Source of the DNA: Pseudomonas flavescens
GTDB taxonomy: Bacteria; Pseudomonadota; Gammaproteobacteria; Pseudomonadales; Pseudomonadaceae
NCBI RefSeq assembly: GCF_013408425.1
Contig: NZ_JACBYV010000001.1
Location: forward strand, 930,001 to 994,000
Reading direction: 5' to 3'
Length of the DNA stretch: 64,000 bases
Of the stretch, positions 1-9,332 are shown piece after piece (the stretch's first letter is position 1; the number at the start of each line of letters is the position of its first letter). A program made the position numbers and the translations under genes. The notes beneath the pieces are model-generated. The model was not told where the DNA came from and did no database searches. It saw nothing but the letters and a program-made list of their open reading frames with translations.

Positions 1-384
1 GTTCTTGCGTTTTTACAGGTTACGACCGCTGTCGTTCTTTCTAAGTTTTCTCAGGGTGGCGGGATTCTAATTCGTGCAAGCTATGTGGCAGGTTTCGCAA
101 TGGTCGTGATTAGTGTTTATTCTCCGATTAATAATTTCTTTGTTGGGTATGTGCTTGGCGTTGGGGCGATGGGCGGGCGAGGTTGTGTTGTTTATACTTG
201 GCGAGATGACGAAGGCGTAGTTAAAGAACTTTCTGATGCTGGTTTCAGAAAAAGTGTTAATTTGCGTGTTCCGGCGTCAAGTACGGATTATTTCTACGCT
301 CGCCCTTGGGATGATGAGTCTAAAAATATCTATGTGATTCCGCGCTCTGATATCTTGAAAATTGAGGATTGTGCACGCAAGTGA
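1..384 (+). CDS. Hypothetical protein, 5' end outside window
   Basis: The reading frame is open from the first base and ends at a TGA at 382-384, so about 127 C-terminal residues are visible. The visible part starts with a hydrophobic stretch (roughly residues 1-50 of the fragment, with AVVL, MVVISVY and a glycine-rich VGYVLGVGAMGG run) that suggests one or two membrane segments. A soluble tail follows, containing TWRDD, RPWDDES and IPRSD. I do not recognise a family. An internal ATG at 85 exists, but the frame is open upstream and the hydrophobic segment continues across it, so I treat the gene as truncated by the window edge. The local base composition is more A+T-rich than in the metabolic genes further on, which would fit accessory DNA. 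Confidence 0.6.
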   Translation, partial: VLAFLQVTTAVVLSKFSQGGGILIRASYVAGFAMVVISVYSPINNFFVGYVLGVGAMGGRGCVVYTWRDDEGVVKELSDAGFRKSVNLRVPASSTDYFYARPWDDESKNIYVIPRSDILKIEDCARK

Positions 385-1488
385 TGTAGGCGAAAGCTGA
401 ACTGTTGTTTATTTTTTTGAGCTATTAAATTCAAGGCACGCCTAAGCGGCCTCGAGTCATTTCATTACAAGAGCCCTAAATAACTCCTTATTTCCTCAAG
501 CTGGTTTTGTAAACAGATTTTCAATCAGTCATGATCGCGGTTGTGGAAAAGCCGTTTAGGAATGTTTACTTCCTTCCTGCGCTTCACAAAGCACCCTTCG
601 ATACGGCACCACCATCTCGTCGACCAAGTCCTTCAAATAGCACTGCCACATGTATCTGCATACTGTATAGGGGCTCGTCTTTCTTTCTGATGACCCCGTC
701 GAAAAGGTCCCATAACAGATTGGCACACAGTTCTGCTCCTCGGCATCAGCGCTTCACCCCAGGCGACGCTGCAACCAGCCGTGCAACCAGCGGTGATGGC
801 TGATGTAGAGTTGTTCGAAGGGAGAGACTAGACCATCGTCATACATGTCAGGCTCATTGGGTGGCAATGATAATTATTACTGTTCTTGTGTCGTGGTATT
901 ACGCTCGTACAGTGCTTGCAAAATACATTTTTGGTATTTGACACTTTTGCCATCGTTGGAGCCTGCCCTAGGTGCTATCTTGACGATCAGACAGCACTTA
1001 TCGACAACGATTGGCGTTAAAGCCAAATTAGACCGTGGTCGTTCGGACTGTCGCAGTCTCACAATGGTGCCGATCCGCTTCAACTATTGAGCCTGATTTA
1101 TTCGGTTGGTCTTCAGGGTGTGTATACGCTACTTCCTGTGCTAACAACAATGTGTCGCCCAAACCTCTGAGCAATCGCAAGTGTGCTGACGAGGCGTGAT
1201 GGTTCACGAACACGGATTACTATGTTGTAGGAGGTTCCTTGTCACCTCGCCAAGTGCATCCGCAGCATTGCATAGCGTACAGAACTTAATGCTTGGAGGC
1301 GTACCTCTGAAATTAAGTCATGCCTCATTTGAATATCGATAAAACGTGCCGCTGGAATTTTTAAATCAGATAAGCGAATTAATTTGTGCATTGCTCTTAG
1401 CCTGGTTTCCCAAACCTAGGCTGGCCTCCATTAGGGTATTGGGGGCACTTGGGCCAACTTAAACCAATACTCTTTAAATGGACGATCT
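385..1488. other. Intergenic stretch with a gene remnant
   Basis: About 1.1 kb without a convincing intact gene. It contains a decayed copy (582-742) of the small gene found intact at 4577-4852. Short open frames on both strands at about 845-1090 have no good ribosome binding site and no recognisable product. The stretch is A+T-richer than the window average and looks like eroding accessory DNA. Confidence 0.5.
582..742 (-). pseudogene. Decayed second copy of the small gene at 4577-4852
   Basis: On the minus strand this stretch matches the middle and C-terminal part of the 91-residue gene at 4577-4852 almost base for base: the codons for DLFD.VI.KKDEP, MQIHVA and YRR.LCE are recognisable. 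A two-base deletion, where the intact copy reads TTTGCCAAGG and this one TTTGAAGG, shifts the frame. Similarity stops before the N-terminal codons. It is therefore a non-functional paralogue. The two copies flank the lipoprotein and chemoreceptor genes, as would result from an old duplication of the flank or two independent insertions. Confidence 0.7.
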
Positions 1489-2211
1489 ATGAAATCTTCG
1501 CTGAAGGTTGCTTTGTGGATAGGGTTTTGCGTCTTGGCCGGATGTAGTGCAACGGGCATTTCCGACGTTGAGATGGCGGGGTTGACGTCGCCTGCTGGTG
1601 CGATCGTTCCCGTGACAACACCAAGGCCAGTGAAGACGATGCAAATTTATGGTGGGCAAGCTGGTGGGAGTCAAGAAAGTGAAGTGTGGTCGCTTACTTC
1701 CAAGCAGATCCGGGAGCGCCTGACGACTACCGATGTGATTGTCAGCATTGAGCAGTATGACAACAAGGGCTCATTCAGGTATCTGGGAGCTGAGTCGAGC
1801 GCGGGAAAGGGGCGCTACAAGGTTATCTTTGACTACGGTGCTTCCAGGATCGAAAACGTGGATGCGGGCGGCAATCGATCTGTTACAGGTCGTATCGGAG
1901 TCGGCTTCAGGATAACTGCAGAGCTCAACACCAAGGCGAGCAACCTGGATTTGAGTGGGTTGATGCCGATAGCTTTCGCGGTTCAGAACAACAAAGCTTT
2001 TGGAAAGATTCACTTCCAAGCCTATGGCATGAGCCATGACAAGCTGCCGCTGGTAGTTCCGCACAGTGGAGCTATCGACTCTTCGTCCATTCAGAAAGCT
2101 TTGGAAGCGGTAGGTGCAGTGAAGACGCTTATAGATCTGGATGAGACGAAGCTTGAGCCTTACCTCATTGGAATCGTTGAGAATCCATCTTTACAGGTAC
2201 CCGGTTACTGA
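1489..2211 (+). CDS. Putative lipoprotein of unknown function
   Basis: 240 residues. The N-terminus is a typical lipoprotein signal: Lys near the start, a hydrophobic core, then the lipobox LAGC with the modified cysteine at residue 19, so the mature protein should be a lipid-anchored envelope protein. The remainder has no transmembrane segment. It contains charged stretches (KQIRERL, RYKVIFDYG) and a C-terminal part rich in Leu and Glu (IDLDETKLEPYLIGI). I do not recognise the family. It stands alone between two non-coding stretches, upstream of a chemoreceptor on the same strand but about 470 bases away, so it is probably its own transcript. Confidence 0.75.
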   Translation: MKSSLKVALWIGFCVLAGCSATGISDVEMAGLTSPAGAIVPVTTPRPVKTMQIYGGQAGGSQESEVWSLTSKQIRERLTTTDVIVSIEQYDNKGSFRYLGAESSAGKGRYKVIFDYGASRIENVDAGGNRSVTGRIGVGFRITAELNTKASNLDLSGLMPIAFAVQNNKAFGKIHFQAYGMSHDKLPLVVPHSGAIDSSSIQKALEAVGAVKTLIDLDETKLEPYLIGIVENPSLQVPGY

Positions 2212-2680
2212 GATCATCAGGATAAAAATCACTGGTAGGGTGCTTTCATGGTGCTCTGCCGATGTCCGTTACCGGATATCGCTGCTGGTGAGGCTGAGTC
2301 TGGTCAGAGGAGAGGGGCTGCGAGGGGCAGGCAAAGGCTACTAGAGTCGTCCGGCTCTAAGATGACAGAGGCCGAGTTCGGCAGCGCAAAGCACGGATCG
2401 CTGACCGGTTACCTTGAGTCGGAATTGGCGAAGCAGCTCTTCAAGTTCCTACAGCGGAGGTCGATAGCCAGTAGTGCCTTTTCAAAAGTCGACCAGTGCC
2501 GTCCATGACGCGGGTAAGACGCAGCCGACACCGCCAGAGAAAAGTGGTACACGCGCCATCCGGTGCAAGGACGCTTCTTTAGCTCATGCGTGAAAACGCA
2601 GAGCTTCTATTTTAGGACCTATGGCTTTCAGGCCGGAGCAGTTGCTCCGGCAAGCCGCCGTCCTTCTCGAGATATCCCCC
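2212..2680. other. Intergenic stretch, no clear gene
   Basis: About 470 bases between the lipoprotein and the chemoreceptor. Short overlapping open frames are present (for example one opening with MTEAEFGSAKHG at about 2371 and ending at 2508), but they lack a ribosome binding site and match nothing I recognise. No hairpin with a T-run is obvious. It presumably holds the chemoreceptor promoter near its right end. Confidence 0.4.
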
Positions 2681-4306
2681 ATGTTCGCTAACCTGACCAT
2701 TCGTATCCGTTTGGCCCTGCTCGTAATCGCCCCCCTTTTGGTCCTAATGGCGGTCATTTTTATCGCCTCGATCAACGCACAACGTATAAATGATAACTTG
2801 GGACACCTTTTCCTCGACAGAATGAAGCCCATCAGCCAGCTGAAGATTGTGTCGGACAGCTATGCAGTCAGCATGGTCGATACCCTTCACAAGTACCGTG
2901 CCGGTTTAACCGACGAGGTGCGCTTGAATCAGGAGTTCAATACGGCGCTGCTGCGCGGCAACAAGGCTTGGGAGGAGTACCGGGCCACTCAGCTGACAGA
3001 TAGAGAGAGAACGATGGTCAGCGAGGTGGATGGTGCGCTGATGCACGTACGTGATGTTTCTCAGGCGTTCATCCGAGCCGTCAACGATGGCACCTTACGG
3101 ACGATGGAAAGTCAGCGTTTCAATACCATTCTTTATGAGGCCTTCGACCCACTAGGAGCCAAGCTTTCCAGCTTGATTGATCTGCAACTGAGTGAGGGCC
3201 AGGCGCTCTATGTCGCTTCTGATTTGCAGTACCAGGCAGTGGTAAAAACATTCCTGGTGATCGGAGCCGCATCGTTGGTAGGCCTACTGGTCGCGGCGGT
3301 GCTAATAAGCCTCTCCATCATTCGCCCACTGTCAGGGCTGCGCAGCGTTATTACAACGGTCCAGCAGACTTCGAACCTCACCCTGCGCGCCAATGGAGTT
3401 GGTCGAGATGAGGTGGCTGAAACTGCCCGTGCTTTCAACTCCCTGATCGAGCATCAGCGGGCTCTGATTCTTGATCTTTCTGCAACGGCGACACAGCTCT
3501 CCGGTGCTTCCGAGGAAATGAGCGCGATCAGCGCCCAGGTTAGCCAAACTGCAACGCTTCAGGGAGACCAAACACATATGGTTGCTGCCGCTGTGCATGA
3601 GATGAGCATGGCGGTCCAAGAGGTGGCTAGTAACGCACTCTCTACTGCAAACAGCGCATCTAATGCTAACCGACAGGCCCAAGAAGGCGGTGTGTTGGTG
3701 CAGGCGAGTGTTGAGTCTGTACAAGGGGTCTCGGTATCTGTGGCTCAGGCTGGCGAGGTAATCGATAGCCTGCATGCGCAAAGTGGTGAAATCAGCAAAG
3801 TGCTAGGTGTGATTCAGAGCATTGCGGCGCAGACCAACTTGCTGGCCCTCAATGCTGCGATTGAAGCTGCGCGGGCCGGCGAAGCGGGGCGCGGCTTTGC
3901 GGTCGTAGCGGATGAAGTCCGTGGTTTGGCGAGTAATACCCACACTGCGACCGAGTCGATCAGGAGCATGATTGATGCGCTTCAAAGTGGAGCTCGTGCC
4001 GCGGTGGCTGTAATGCAGGAGTCGCGCGAACACGTCCAGCATTGTGTGCAGCGGGCCAGCGATGCGGGTGACGCCCTGATTTCCATCACTAGCGCGGTTG
4101 AGGGAATTGCTTCCGGTAACGAGCAGATATCAACCGCAACAGAAGAGCAGACCTCAGTCGCCAACGAGATCAGCAAAAACGTTAATCAGCTCAACAGCAG
4201 CATCGCCGAGGTGGTCAACGGCGCCCAGCAAAGTCTCATCGCCAGCCGCGAACTGGCACAGATGGCAAGCCGTCTGCACCAACAGACCCAGCAGTTCGTG
4301 GTGTAG
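2681..4306 (+). CDS. Methyl-accepting chemotaxis protein
   Basis: Membrane chemoreceptor that passes ligand information to CheA/CheW. The frame opens at 2621, but I prefer the ATG at 2681. It gives 541 residues, a common size for Pseudomonas receptors, and places the first membrane segment ([17 protein letters not shown]) right after a short basic N-terminus. Order: TM1 about residues 10-32, periplasmic helical ligand-binding domain to about 185, TM2 ([18 protein letters not shown]), HAMP linker, then the signalling domain. Its hairpin tip is the highly conserved [18 protein letters not shown] followed by [15 protein letters not shown]. The ligand cannot be predicted. It is monocistronic, with a GC hairpin (about 4318-4342) just after the stop that lacks a T-run. 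Confidence 0.93.
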   Translation: MFANLTIRIRLALLVIAPLLVLMAVIFIASINAQRINDNLGHLFLDRMKPISQLKIVSDSYAVSMVDTLHKYRAGLTDEVRLNQEFNTALLRGNKAWEEYRATQLTDRERTMVSEVDGALMHVRDVSQAFIRAVNDGTLRTMESQRFNTILYEAFDPLGAKLSSLIDLQLSEGQALYVASDLQYQAVVKTFLVIGAASLVGLLVAAVLISLSIIRPLSGLRSVITTVQQTSNLTLRANGVGRDEVAETARAFNSLIEHQRALILDLSATATQLSGASEEMSAISAQVSQTATLQGDQTHMVAAAVHEMSMAVQEVASNALSTANSASNANRQAQEGGVLVQASVESVQGVSVSVAQAGEVIDSLHAQSGEISKVLGVIQSIAAQTNLLALNAAIEAARAGEAGRGFAVVADEVRGLASNTHTATESIRSMIDALQSGARAAVAVMQESREHVQHCVQRASDAGDALISITSAVEGIASGNEQISTATEEQTSVANEISKNVNQLNSSIAEVVNGAQQSLIASRELAQMASRLHQQTQQFVV

Positions 4307-4576
4307 TTAGGACTAAGCGTGGCTGCGCGATTGTCGGCCACGCTGCGGTGCACCGCCGCTGCTTGGCGTTCTTCTACCCAGCGAATATCAGCAGCCGCCG
4401 GGGCGCTGCACCGCTGCCCTTGCTCATAGACAGCATCCGGCTGCATGATTTTCGTAGATCCGAGCCGGGTTGACCGGCTCAGATTTTTCATCGTAGTACC
4501 GTTAGAGGTTGCATGTTTGCCATTGTGATTTCGACGAGCATTGCTCTCGTTTGTCGAGAGTTACCGTGTTGGCCTT

Positions 4577-4852
4577 TTAATTATGTATTTCCCCTCCGGG
4601 ATCCTCACAAAGCGCCCTTCGATACAACACCACCATCTCTTCAACCAAATCCTTGGCAAACAGCGCGGCCACATGTATCTGCATGCTGTCCTGGGGCTCG
4701 TCTTTCTTTTTGATGACCTCGTCGAAAAGGTCGCATACCAAACTGGCACGCAATTCTGCCTCGCCCTGCAAGTCGACGGCTGGGAACGGTTTTTGAGGGA
4801 TAGGGCTTTGCCGTTTGGGGAAGCGAATTACACGGCAGTGCAGGTTAGTCAT
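4577..4852 (-). CDS. Small conserved hypothetical protein
   Basis: 91 residues. The start is well supported: an AGGAGGTG ribosome binding site lies a few bases before the ATG (minus strand, ATG at 4852-4850). The product is soluble and charged, with an N-terminal segment containing RFPKRQ and a predicted helical body (LRASLVCDLFDEVIKKKDEP, then MQIHVAALFAKDLVEEMVVL). A truncated, frameshifted copy lies at 582-742, so the sequence has been duplicated nearby. I cannot name the family. The strong ribosome binding site and the reading frame kept intact here, while the copy has decayed, argue that it is a real gene. Confidence 0.65.
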   Translation of the reverse strand: MTNLHCRVIRFPKRQSPIPQKPFPAVDLQGEAELRASLVCDLFDEVIKKKDEPQDSMQIHVAALFAKDLVEEMVVLYRRALCEDPGGEIHN

Positions 4853-5199
4853 GGTGCACCTCCTGGCTGGAGGTGGCGGAGTCTGCTGGGTGGGCAGGGT
4901 GGTGCCCGAGTGTGAAGGCGTTATCGTGCATTTTCCTTATGCTCCTCGAATGATTAAGAACCGCTCAGGCCAAAGCCTGGCTCTTCGGCTCGCCACAGAA
5001 ATGCAGCAACTCGGTAATGGATACCGGCTAAGGCAATCTGGACGCACCGCGTCTCGAACATTCGGGTTGTCACGCCCGGTCACGGGATAGACCGTGACGG
5101 ACGCACTCTAGCTCGCGTGTTTTGTGATGGCAACCATAGAGGCGTGCCTTGCGTGTCTGTAACGTTCGCTGTGGGAATTTTTCACTAAGGAGTGCGGAT
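4853..5199. other. Intergenic stretch
   Basis: About 350 bases between two divergently transcribed small genes, so it should carry both promoters. A short inverted repeat (GTCACGG...CCGTGAC, about 5080-5099) is visible. No open frame here has a plausible start and product. Confidence 0.4.
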
Positions 5200-5448
5200 G
5201 TGAGGCGGGCTTTGTTCGTGATCGGCGGCTTTCTCGTCGCGCTGGCTGTCGAGTTCTGTCTGTACATCGCTTTCGGGTTGCGTGCAGTCAGCTTCGGCTG
5301 CCGAAGAATCAGTGCGGATTGCTATATTCCAGCGGCTCAGTTCTCTAAGGATATGCAGACGCTTGCGGTGATGATGTTTCTGGGCACTGCAATGCTTTTG
5401 CTGTTTTATCTGCTTTATCGCGGGCTGGGGCTGCTGCTCAAAAAGTAG
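5200..5448 (+). CDS. Small inner-membrane protein with two TM segments
   Basis: 82 residues if started at the GTG at 5200, which has AAGGAG seven bases upstream. The longer frame from 5149 has no such signal and adds a poorly hydrophobic, Cys/Arg-rich leader. The product starts with Arg-Arg followed by a hydrophobic helix (LFVIGGFLVALAVEFCLYI). A short loop with several cysteines follows, then a second helix (LAVMMFLGTAMLLLFYLLY) and a terminal Lys-Lys. The two-helix hairpin with both ends probably cytoplasmic suggests a small membrane protein. The family is unknown. Confidence 0.65.
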   Translation: MRRALFVIGGFLVALAVEFCLYIAFGLRAVSFGCRRISADCYIPAAQFSKDMQTLAVMMFLGTAMLLLFYLLYRGLGLLLKK

Positions 5449-5592
5449 CTTTTCACCTGATTCCCCGAGGCCCCGCGGTTGGCTCTGGCTCTACTGGCAA
5501 GGTCATGTGCGCCAACTCTTCGCAGGTAGTGGCTCCCAGCATCACGCCGAGGCGAGGCGAAAGCCCGCAGCCGGGCTCCCGCCAGCAACCAT

Positions 5593-5856
5593 CTACAAAT
5601 CCTTCTTCAGTTCCTTGTCGATGTGTTTATCGGCCTTGTGGCGTTCCTTGCTGTCGTGGCCGATGCCTTTGTCGATTTCTTCATCACTGTGGTGCACGCC
5701 TTTTTCGAGTTCCTTGGCGTCGTGTTCGACGCCTTTGTCGAGGTCTCGATTGTCTTCGCGGATGCTTTTCTCGGCGGGGCTTTCCGCCACGGCGGCGGGT
5801 ATCAGCGTGGCGGACAGGAATAGAGCGGCAGTCAGGCTAAGGGCAAGATGGCGCAT
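5593..5856 (-). CDS. Exported highly charged small protein with 11-residue repeats
   Basis: 87 residues, with a GGAG ribosome binding site upstream of the ATG. Residues 1 to about 24 form a Sec signal peptide ending in AVA. The mature protein is made of about four and a half units of 11 residues rich in Asp, Glu, Lys and His: DNRDLDKGVEH, DAKELEKGVHH, SDEEIDKGIGH, DSKERHKADKH, then IDKELKKDL. An 11-residue period fits an extended amphipathic helix. The His content suggests metal or pH-dependent interactions, but that is speculation. It stands alone between genes of opposite strand. Function is unknown; its location should be the periplasm. Confidence 0.75.
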   Translation of the reverse strand: MRHLALSLTAALFLSATLIPAAVAESPAEKSIREDNRDLDKGVEHDAKELEKGVHHSDEEIDKGIGHDSKERHKADKHIDKELKKDL

Positions 5857-6014
5857 AGGGATTCTCCATTTCGCTATGTTCAGCCCCTCATGGGCTGTTC
5901 ATGTTGAAATCTAGTCAGAGAATCGGACGGGTCCTACGCACTTTGTCGGAATCTCGTGCTGGTGCTCCGGAATGTGCTGGCTAAACTCGAGAAAACCCCG
6001 AGAAGGAACTCGAT

Positions 6015-6260
6015 ATGACTGCCTTCGCTTCGCCACCAATTCCCCTCTCCGACATCGCTCGGGATATCGACCTCGACCTGAGCCTGGTCGAGGCCTGGGT
6101 GGCGCAGGCCCAACCCTTCTCGGATGGCAGCGGCTACACCGTGCAGTTCAGCCACGAAACGCCAGCCAGGGTCCTGGCGCTGCTGCCGGGTGTCGACAAG
6201 GCTGGCCGGCTGGTCGTGGCGTATGAGGACTCGGTCGTGCGTCAGCGGCGGCAGGGTTAG
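6015..6260 (+). CDS. Small conserved hypothetical protein
   Basis: 81 residues with a GAAGGAA ribosome binding site nine bases before the ATG. The product is soluble and acidic. It has a segment IARDIDLDLSLVEAWVAQA, which looks like a short helical or helix-turn-helix-like element, and a C-terminal half with LLPGVDKAGRLVVAYED. It is followed at once by the convergent hydrolase gene (15 bases between stops). No function can be assigned from the sequence. Confidence 0.6.
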   Translation: MTAFASPPIPLSDIARDIDLDLSLVEAWVAQAQPFSDGSGYTVQFSHETPARVLALLPGVDKAGRLVVAYEDSVVRQRRQG

Positions 6261-6275
6261 CTCCGCTATCACTCC

Positions 6276-7190
6276 TCACTGCTTGGCTGCAGCAGCTGCC
6301 TTCACGAAGTTCACCAGGTCCTGATTGAAACGCGCGGCCTCTTCCAGGAAGGGGGCGTGGCCTGAGTCTGCGTAGAGCTTCGATTGCGCCTTGGGATTGA
6401 GGGCCTTGGCGCGGTCGATGCTCGGTTGCACTTCAACGAGCTGGTCCTTGGCGCCGTACAACAGCAACAGCGGTACCTTCGCCTTGGGCAGGCCTTCGGT
6501 AGCGGCGGAGGTCATCGTGGGAATGCTGCGGGTCATCGGCCAGGACGCCATGGCGGCGTTGGTCAGCAGCAGCTCCATGGTCGCAGCGTCGGGCTGGGTG
6601 TGGAAGCACAGGCGCAGAAAGGTGCGCAGCGCATCGAGGTGGGTCTTCAGGTCATCGGAGGCCAGGCCGGCATACACCTCGGGGTGTGGGGTGATCAGTT
6701 TCTCGTTGAGCTCGATCACCGCGTTGACGTACACGGCGCCGCCGATCTTCGTGTCGCCGTAAGCGGCCAGGTAGTCGGACATCACCAGCCCGCCCAGGGA
6801 CCAGCCCACCAGCACCGGCCGCTTGGCGCCGGTCGCCTCGAGCACGGCGGCCAGGTCATCGGCGTAGCGGCGCCCGTCGGCATAGGCGGCAGCATCATCG
6901 GGTTTGCCCGAGAGGCCGTGGCCGCGCATGTCGTAAGTGATCAGCCGGTAGCCTTGCAGGTCGGGGCTGCTGGTCTGCTGTTCCCAGTTCAGGCGGCTGC
7001 CCAGCAGGCCATGGATGAACACGATGGCCGGGCCGTCCGGGTTGCCAGTCTCCTGCACGGCGAGTTTCAGGCCGTCGGGGGCGGTGACGCTGTAGTGCTT
7101 TTCTGCAGCCATGGCGGCGGGCGACAGGGCGGCCAGCAGCAGGGCAAGCCAGATGCCGCGCAGAGTTCGGGTGAAAGGGGAGTGGTGCAT
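6276..7190 (-). CDS. Exported alpha/beta hydrolase
   Basis: 304 residues. An N-terminal signal peptide (to about residue 29, ending AAMAA) sends it to the periplasm. The alpha/beta-hydrolase fold is clear: the oxyanion region FIHGLLGS (58-65), the nucleophile elbow GWSLGG with Ser131, then Asp249 in GAKDQ and His278 in DSGHAP completing the triad. This family covers esterases, lipases and related hydrolases, and the substrate is not predictable. GGAG lies six bases before the ATG. It is divergent from an AraC-type regulator with about 116 bases between them, the usual arrangement for a regulator and its target. Confidence 0.88.
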   Translation of the reverse strand: MHHSPFTRTLRGIWLALLLAALSPAAMAAEKHYSVTAPDGLKLAVQETGNPDGPAIVFIHGLLGSRLNWEQQTSSPDLQGYRLITYDMRGHGLSGKPDDAAAYADGRRYADDLAAVLEATGAKRPVLVGWSLGGLVMSDYLAAYGDTKIGGAVYVNAVIELNEKLITPHPEVYAGLASDDLKTHLDALRTFLRLCFHTQPDAATMELLLTNAAMASWPMTRSIPTMTSAATEGLPKAKVPLLLLYGAKDQLVEVQPSIDRAKALNPKAQSKLYADSGHAPFLEEAARFNQDLVNFVKAAAAAKQ

Positions 7191-7306
7191 GGGAGGCTCC
7201 TTATCGGCGAAGTGGATGAATTGGAGTCTAGGTCGGTGACCTGGGACGAGCTATGGCATAGAGTGCAGATCTGTTGATCTATCGTCCTGATCTGCGAGGA
7301 GCCCCG

Positions 7307-8242
7307 ATGAGTGCCAATGACCTGATCAGCGAACTGCTGCTGGGCATGCGCCTGTGCGGTGTGCAATTTCGCAGGATGGAAGTGCCACGCCCGCTGGGTG
7401 TCGGCTTCAGCAACGAAGTAGGGCGGGCGCAGTTCCAGTTCGTCGGTCGCGGCCCGGTATGGCTGCGCAGCCCGGCTGGCGAACTGCACCGGCTCGACAG
7501 CGGCGATGCGGTGCTGATTCCCCGTGGCGGCCAGCATGCGGTGCTGTCCAGGCCAGACACGCTGAGCCGCGATATACGCACCTTCGACCCGGCTGTGCCT
7601 GCCGATGACCAGCCCTGGGAGTCGACGGAGGCTGACCAGGCGGCGGTCATCTTCAGTTGCTGCATGACGCTGGAGTTGGGTGGTATGCAGCCTCTGGTCG
7701 AGGCCATGCCGGAGGTGATGCGGGTCGACACCATCCTGCACAGCTCGCCGGAGATTCGTCCGTTACTCGATGCCATGGAGCGTGAGTCCCTGGTGCTGCT
7801 GGCCGGGCATGCGGGCATTCTTGCGCGCCTGGCGGAAGTGATCGCGGCGCTGATCGTGCGCGGCTGGGTGGCCAAAGGCTGTGGGGTGGCCACCGGCTGG
7901 ATCGGCGCGATGCAGGACCCACGGCTGAGCAGGGCCCTGGTGATGATGCACAGGCACCCGGGGCGCCCGTGGACGGTGGCCTCGCTGGCCAGCGAAGCCG
8001 GGCAGTCGCGCTCGGTGTTCGCGCAACGCTTTCTACGCGCGACCGGCGTTTCGCCGCTGCGCTACCTGACGGACCTGCGCATGCGCCTGGCCCAGCAGAG
8101 CCTCAGTCATGACCACCAGGCCGTCGAAGCCGTAGCCGAGCAACTCGGCTACGGCTCACTGGCCGCTTTCAGCCGCGCCTTCAAGCGCTCGGTCGGTGTG
8201 CCGCCCGGCGCGGTGCGGGCTGGCAGGCGGGATGCCGGGTAG
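7307..8242 (+). CDS. AraC-family transcriptional regulator (cupin type)
   Basis: 311 residues from the ATG at 7307, which follows GCGAGGAG; an upstream in-frame start at 7274 lacks this signal. The N-terminal half resembles the cupin-like sensor domain of the AraC subfamily that opens with a LISELL-type helix and carries a SGDAVLIPRGGQH motif. The C-terminal 100 residues contain the two helix-turn-helix motifs (LASEAGQSRSVFAQRF and AVAEQLGYGSLAAFSRAFK). It probably controls the divergent exported hydrolase. The gene ends against the convergent LacI gene with a hairpin between them. Confidence 0.9.
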   Translation: MSANDLISELLLGMRLCGVQFRRMEVPRPLGVGFSNEVGRAQFQFVGRGPVWLRSPAGELHRLDSGDAVLIPRGGQHAVLSRPDTLSRDIRTFDPAVPADDQPWESTEADQAAVIFSCCMTLELGGMQPLVEAMPEVMRVDTILHSSPEIRPLLDAMERESLVLLAGHAGILARLAEVIAALIVRGWVAKGCGVATGWIGAMQDPRLSRALVMMHRHPGRPWTVASLASEAGQSRSVFAQRFLRATGVSPLRYLTDLRMRLAQQSLSHDHQAVEAVAEQLGYGSLAAFSRAFKRSVGVPPGAVRAGRRDAG

Positions 8243-8244
8243 AT

Positions 8245-8278
8245 GAGGGCGGCTGTTTGACTGCTACTAACCGCCCTC
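8245..8278. terminator. Hairpin between convergent regulators
   Basis: GAGGGCGG and CCGCCCTC form a perfect 8-bp stem with an 18-base loop between the ends of the AraC and LacI genes. There is no T-run on either side, so it may be a bidirectional terminator of non-classical type or an mRNA 3'-end stabiliser. Confidence 0.4.
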
Positions 8279-8303
8279 GATGCCGCAGTGCCTTTGTAGC
8301 CGC

Positions 8304-9332
8304 TCAGATTCTGTCGCTGGACTGGCGAATCATCATCTGCGTGCTGAGCAGCGCCGGTTTGATCTCGGTGCCGTTTTTCAGGTTGGCGATCAGCGCTTCG
8401 GCGCTGAGCAGGCCCATTTCCGTTGCTGGAATCGACAGTGTGGTCAGTGGCGGATCGAGGTAGTCGGCGAATTCCAGGTTGTCGTAACCTGTCACGGAGA
8501 GCTGCCGTGGCACGTCGATGCCGAGCTTCTTGCAGGCCGAGAGCACGCCGAAGGCGATCACGTCGCTGTTGCAAACGATGGCCGTTATCTCGGGGTGCTC
8601 GAGGCGGATACGGCGCAGGGTCTGTTCGCCGAAGGCGATGGTGTAGCCATCGGTGCTTTCGTAGATGGCGTGGCTGCAGCTATCCGGGTGGTTGGCCAGG
8701 GTGTCGATGAACGCCCGTTGGCGGGCCTCCTGGCGATCGTTGCCTTTCATGGGGCCGGTTAGCATCGCCATGTGCCGATGGCCAAGGCCGAGCAGGTAGT
8801 CGGTCAGTTGCCGGGTGGACTGGTAGTTGTCGAAGCCGATGAAGGGGAAGGCGCGGTCATCGAAATAGGAGTAGGTGCAGATGACCGGCATCCGGTGTTC
8901 CTGCAGGTATTTGGTCAGCGCCGGGTCGCGGATGTCACCGACCACCAGCAGCGCTTCGGCGCCGCGCTCGACCAGCAGCTTCACTTTTTCGTAGATGGCG
9001 CCGGAGTCGAAGCCGCAACTGAGCACGTAAACCACATAGCCGTACTCGGCGAGCTTGTCCTGGAAGCTCTTCACCATGGTGGCGTAAATCGAGTGGTCCA
9101 GGGTGGGGATGATGGCGCCGATGACGTTGGTTTTGCGCAGGCGCAGCGCCTTGGCCGCCGAGTTGGGCGTGTAGCCCATGCGGGCGGCGACTTTCAGGAC
9201 CTTTTCCCGCACGTCGTCGCGTACGTGATGGGGCAGGTTGAAGCTGCGCGAAACGGTGGCAACGGAGACGCCTGCAGCCTTGGCGACATCCGTGACGTTG
9301 CATCGGGTCTGGTTGTTCTTGGCGATGCTCAC
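8304..9332 (-). CDS. LacI-family transcriptional repressor
   Basis: 342 residues from a GTG start at 9332-9330, preceded by AGGAG; the frame runs further upstream, but that part is not protein-like. The N-terminal helix-turn-helix is textbook LacI (VTDVAKAAGVSVATVSRSF, then the hinge region NSAAKALRLRKTNVIGAIIP). The rest is a periplasmic-binding-protein-like sensor domain ending in TTLSIPATEMG. It lies divergent from the GMC oxidoreductase gene. Five matching 14-bp palindromes (9531, 9766, 12891, 15582, 17343) stand before its own gene and before the catabolic transcription units, so it is most likely the local repressor and autoregulated. The inducer is unknown, presumably the substrate or an intermediate of this pathway. 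Confidence 0.93.
   Translation of the reverse strand: MSIAKNNQTRCNVTDVAKAAGVSVATVSRSFNLPHHVRDDVREKVLKVAARMGYTPNSAAKALRLRKTNVIGAIIPTLDHSIYATMVKSFQDKLAEYGYVVYVLSCGFDSGAIYEKVKLLVERGAEALLVVGDIRDPALTKYLQEHRMPVICTYSYFDDRAFPFIGFDNYQSTRQLTDYLLGLGHRHMAMLTGPMKGNDRQEARQRAFIDTLANHPDSCSHAIYESTDGYTIAFGEQTLRRIRLEHPEITAIVCNSDVIAFGVLSACKKLGIDVPRQLSVTGYDNLEFADYLDPPLTTLSIPATEMGLLSAEALIANLKNGTEIKPALLSTQMMIRQSSDRI

Noticed and set aside
531..1090. Short plus-strand frames in the first intergenic region
   Set aside because: The first is antisense to the gene remnant at 582-742; the others lack start signals and protein-like composition.
5070..5267. Minus-strand frame overlapping the start of the two-TM protein gene
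   Set aside because: No ribosome binding site; the plus-strand gene has a strong signal and clear membrane segments.
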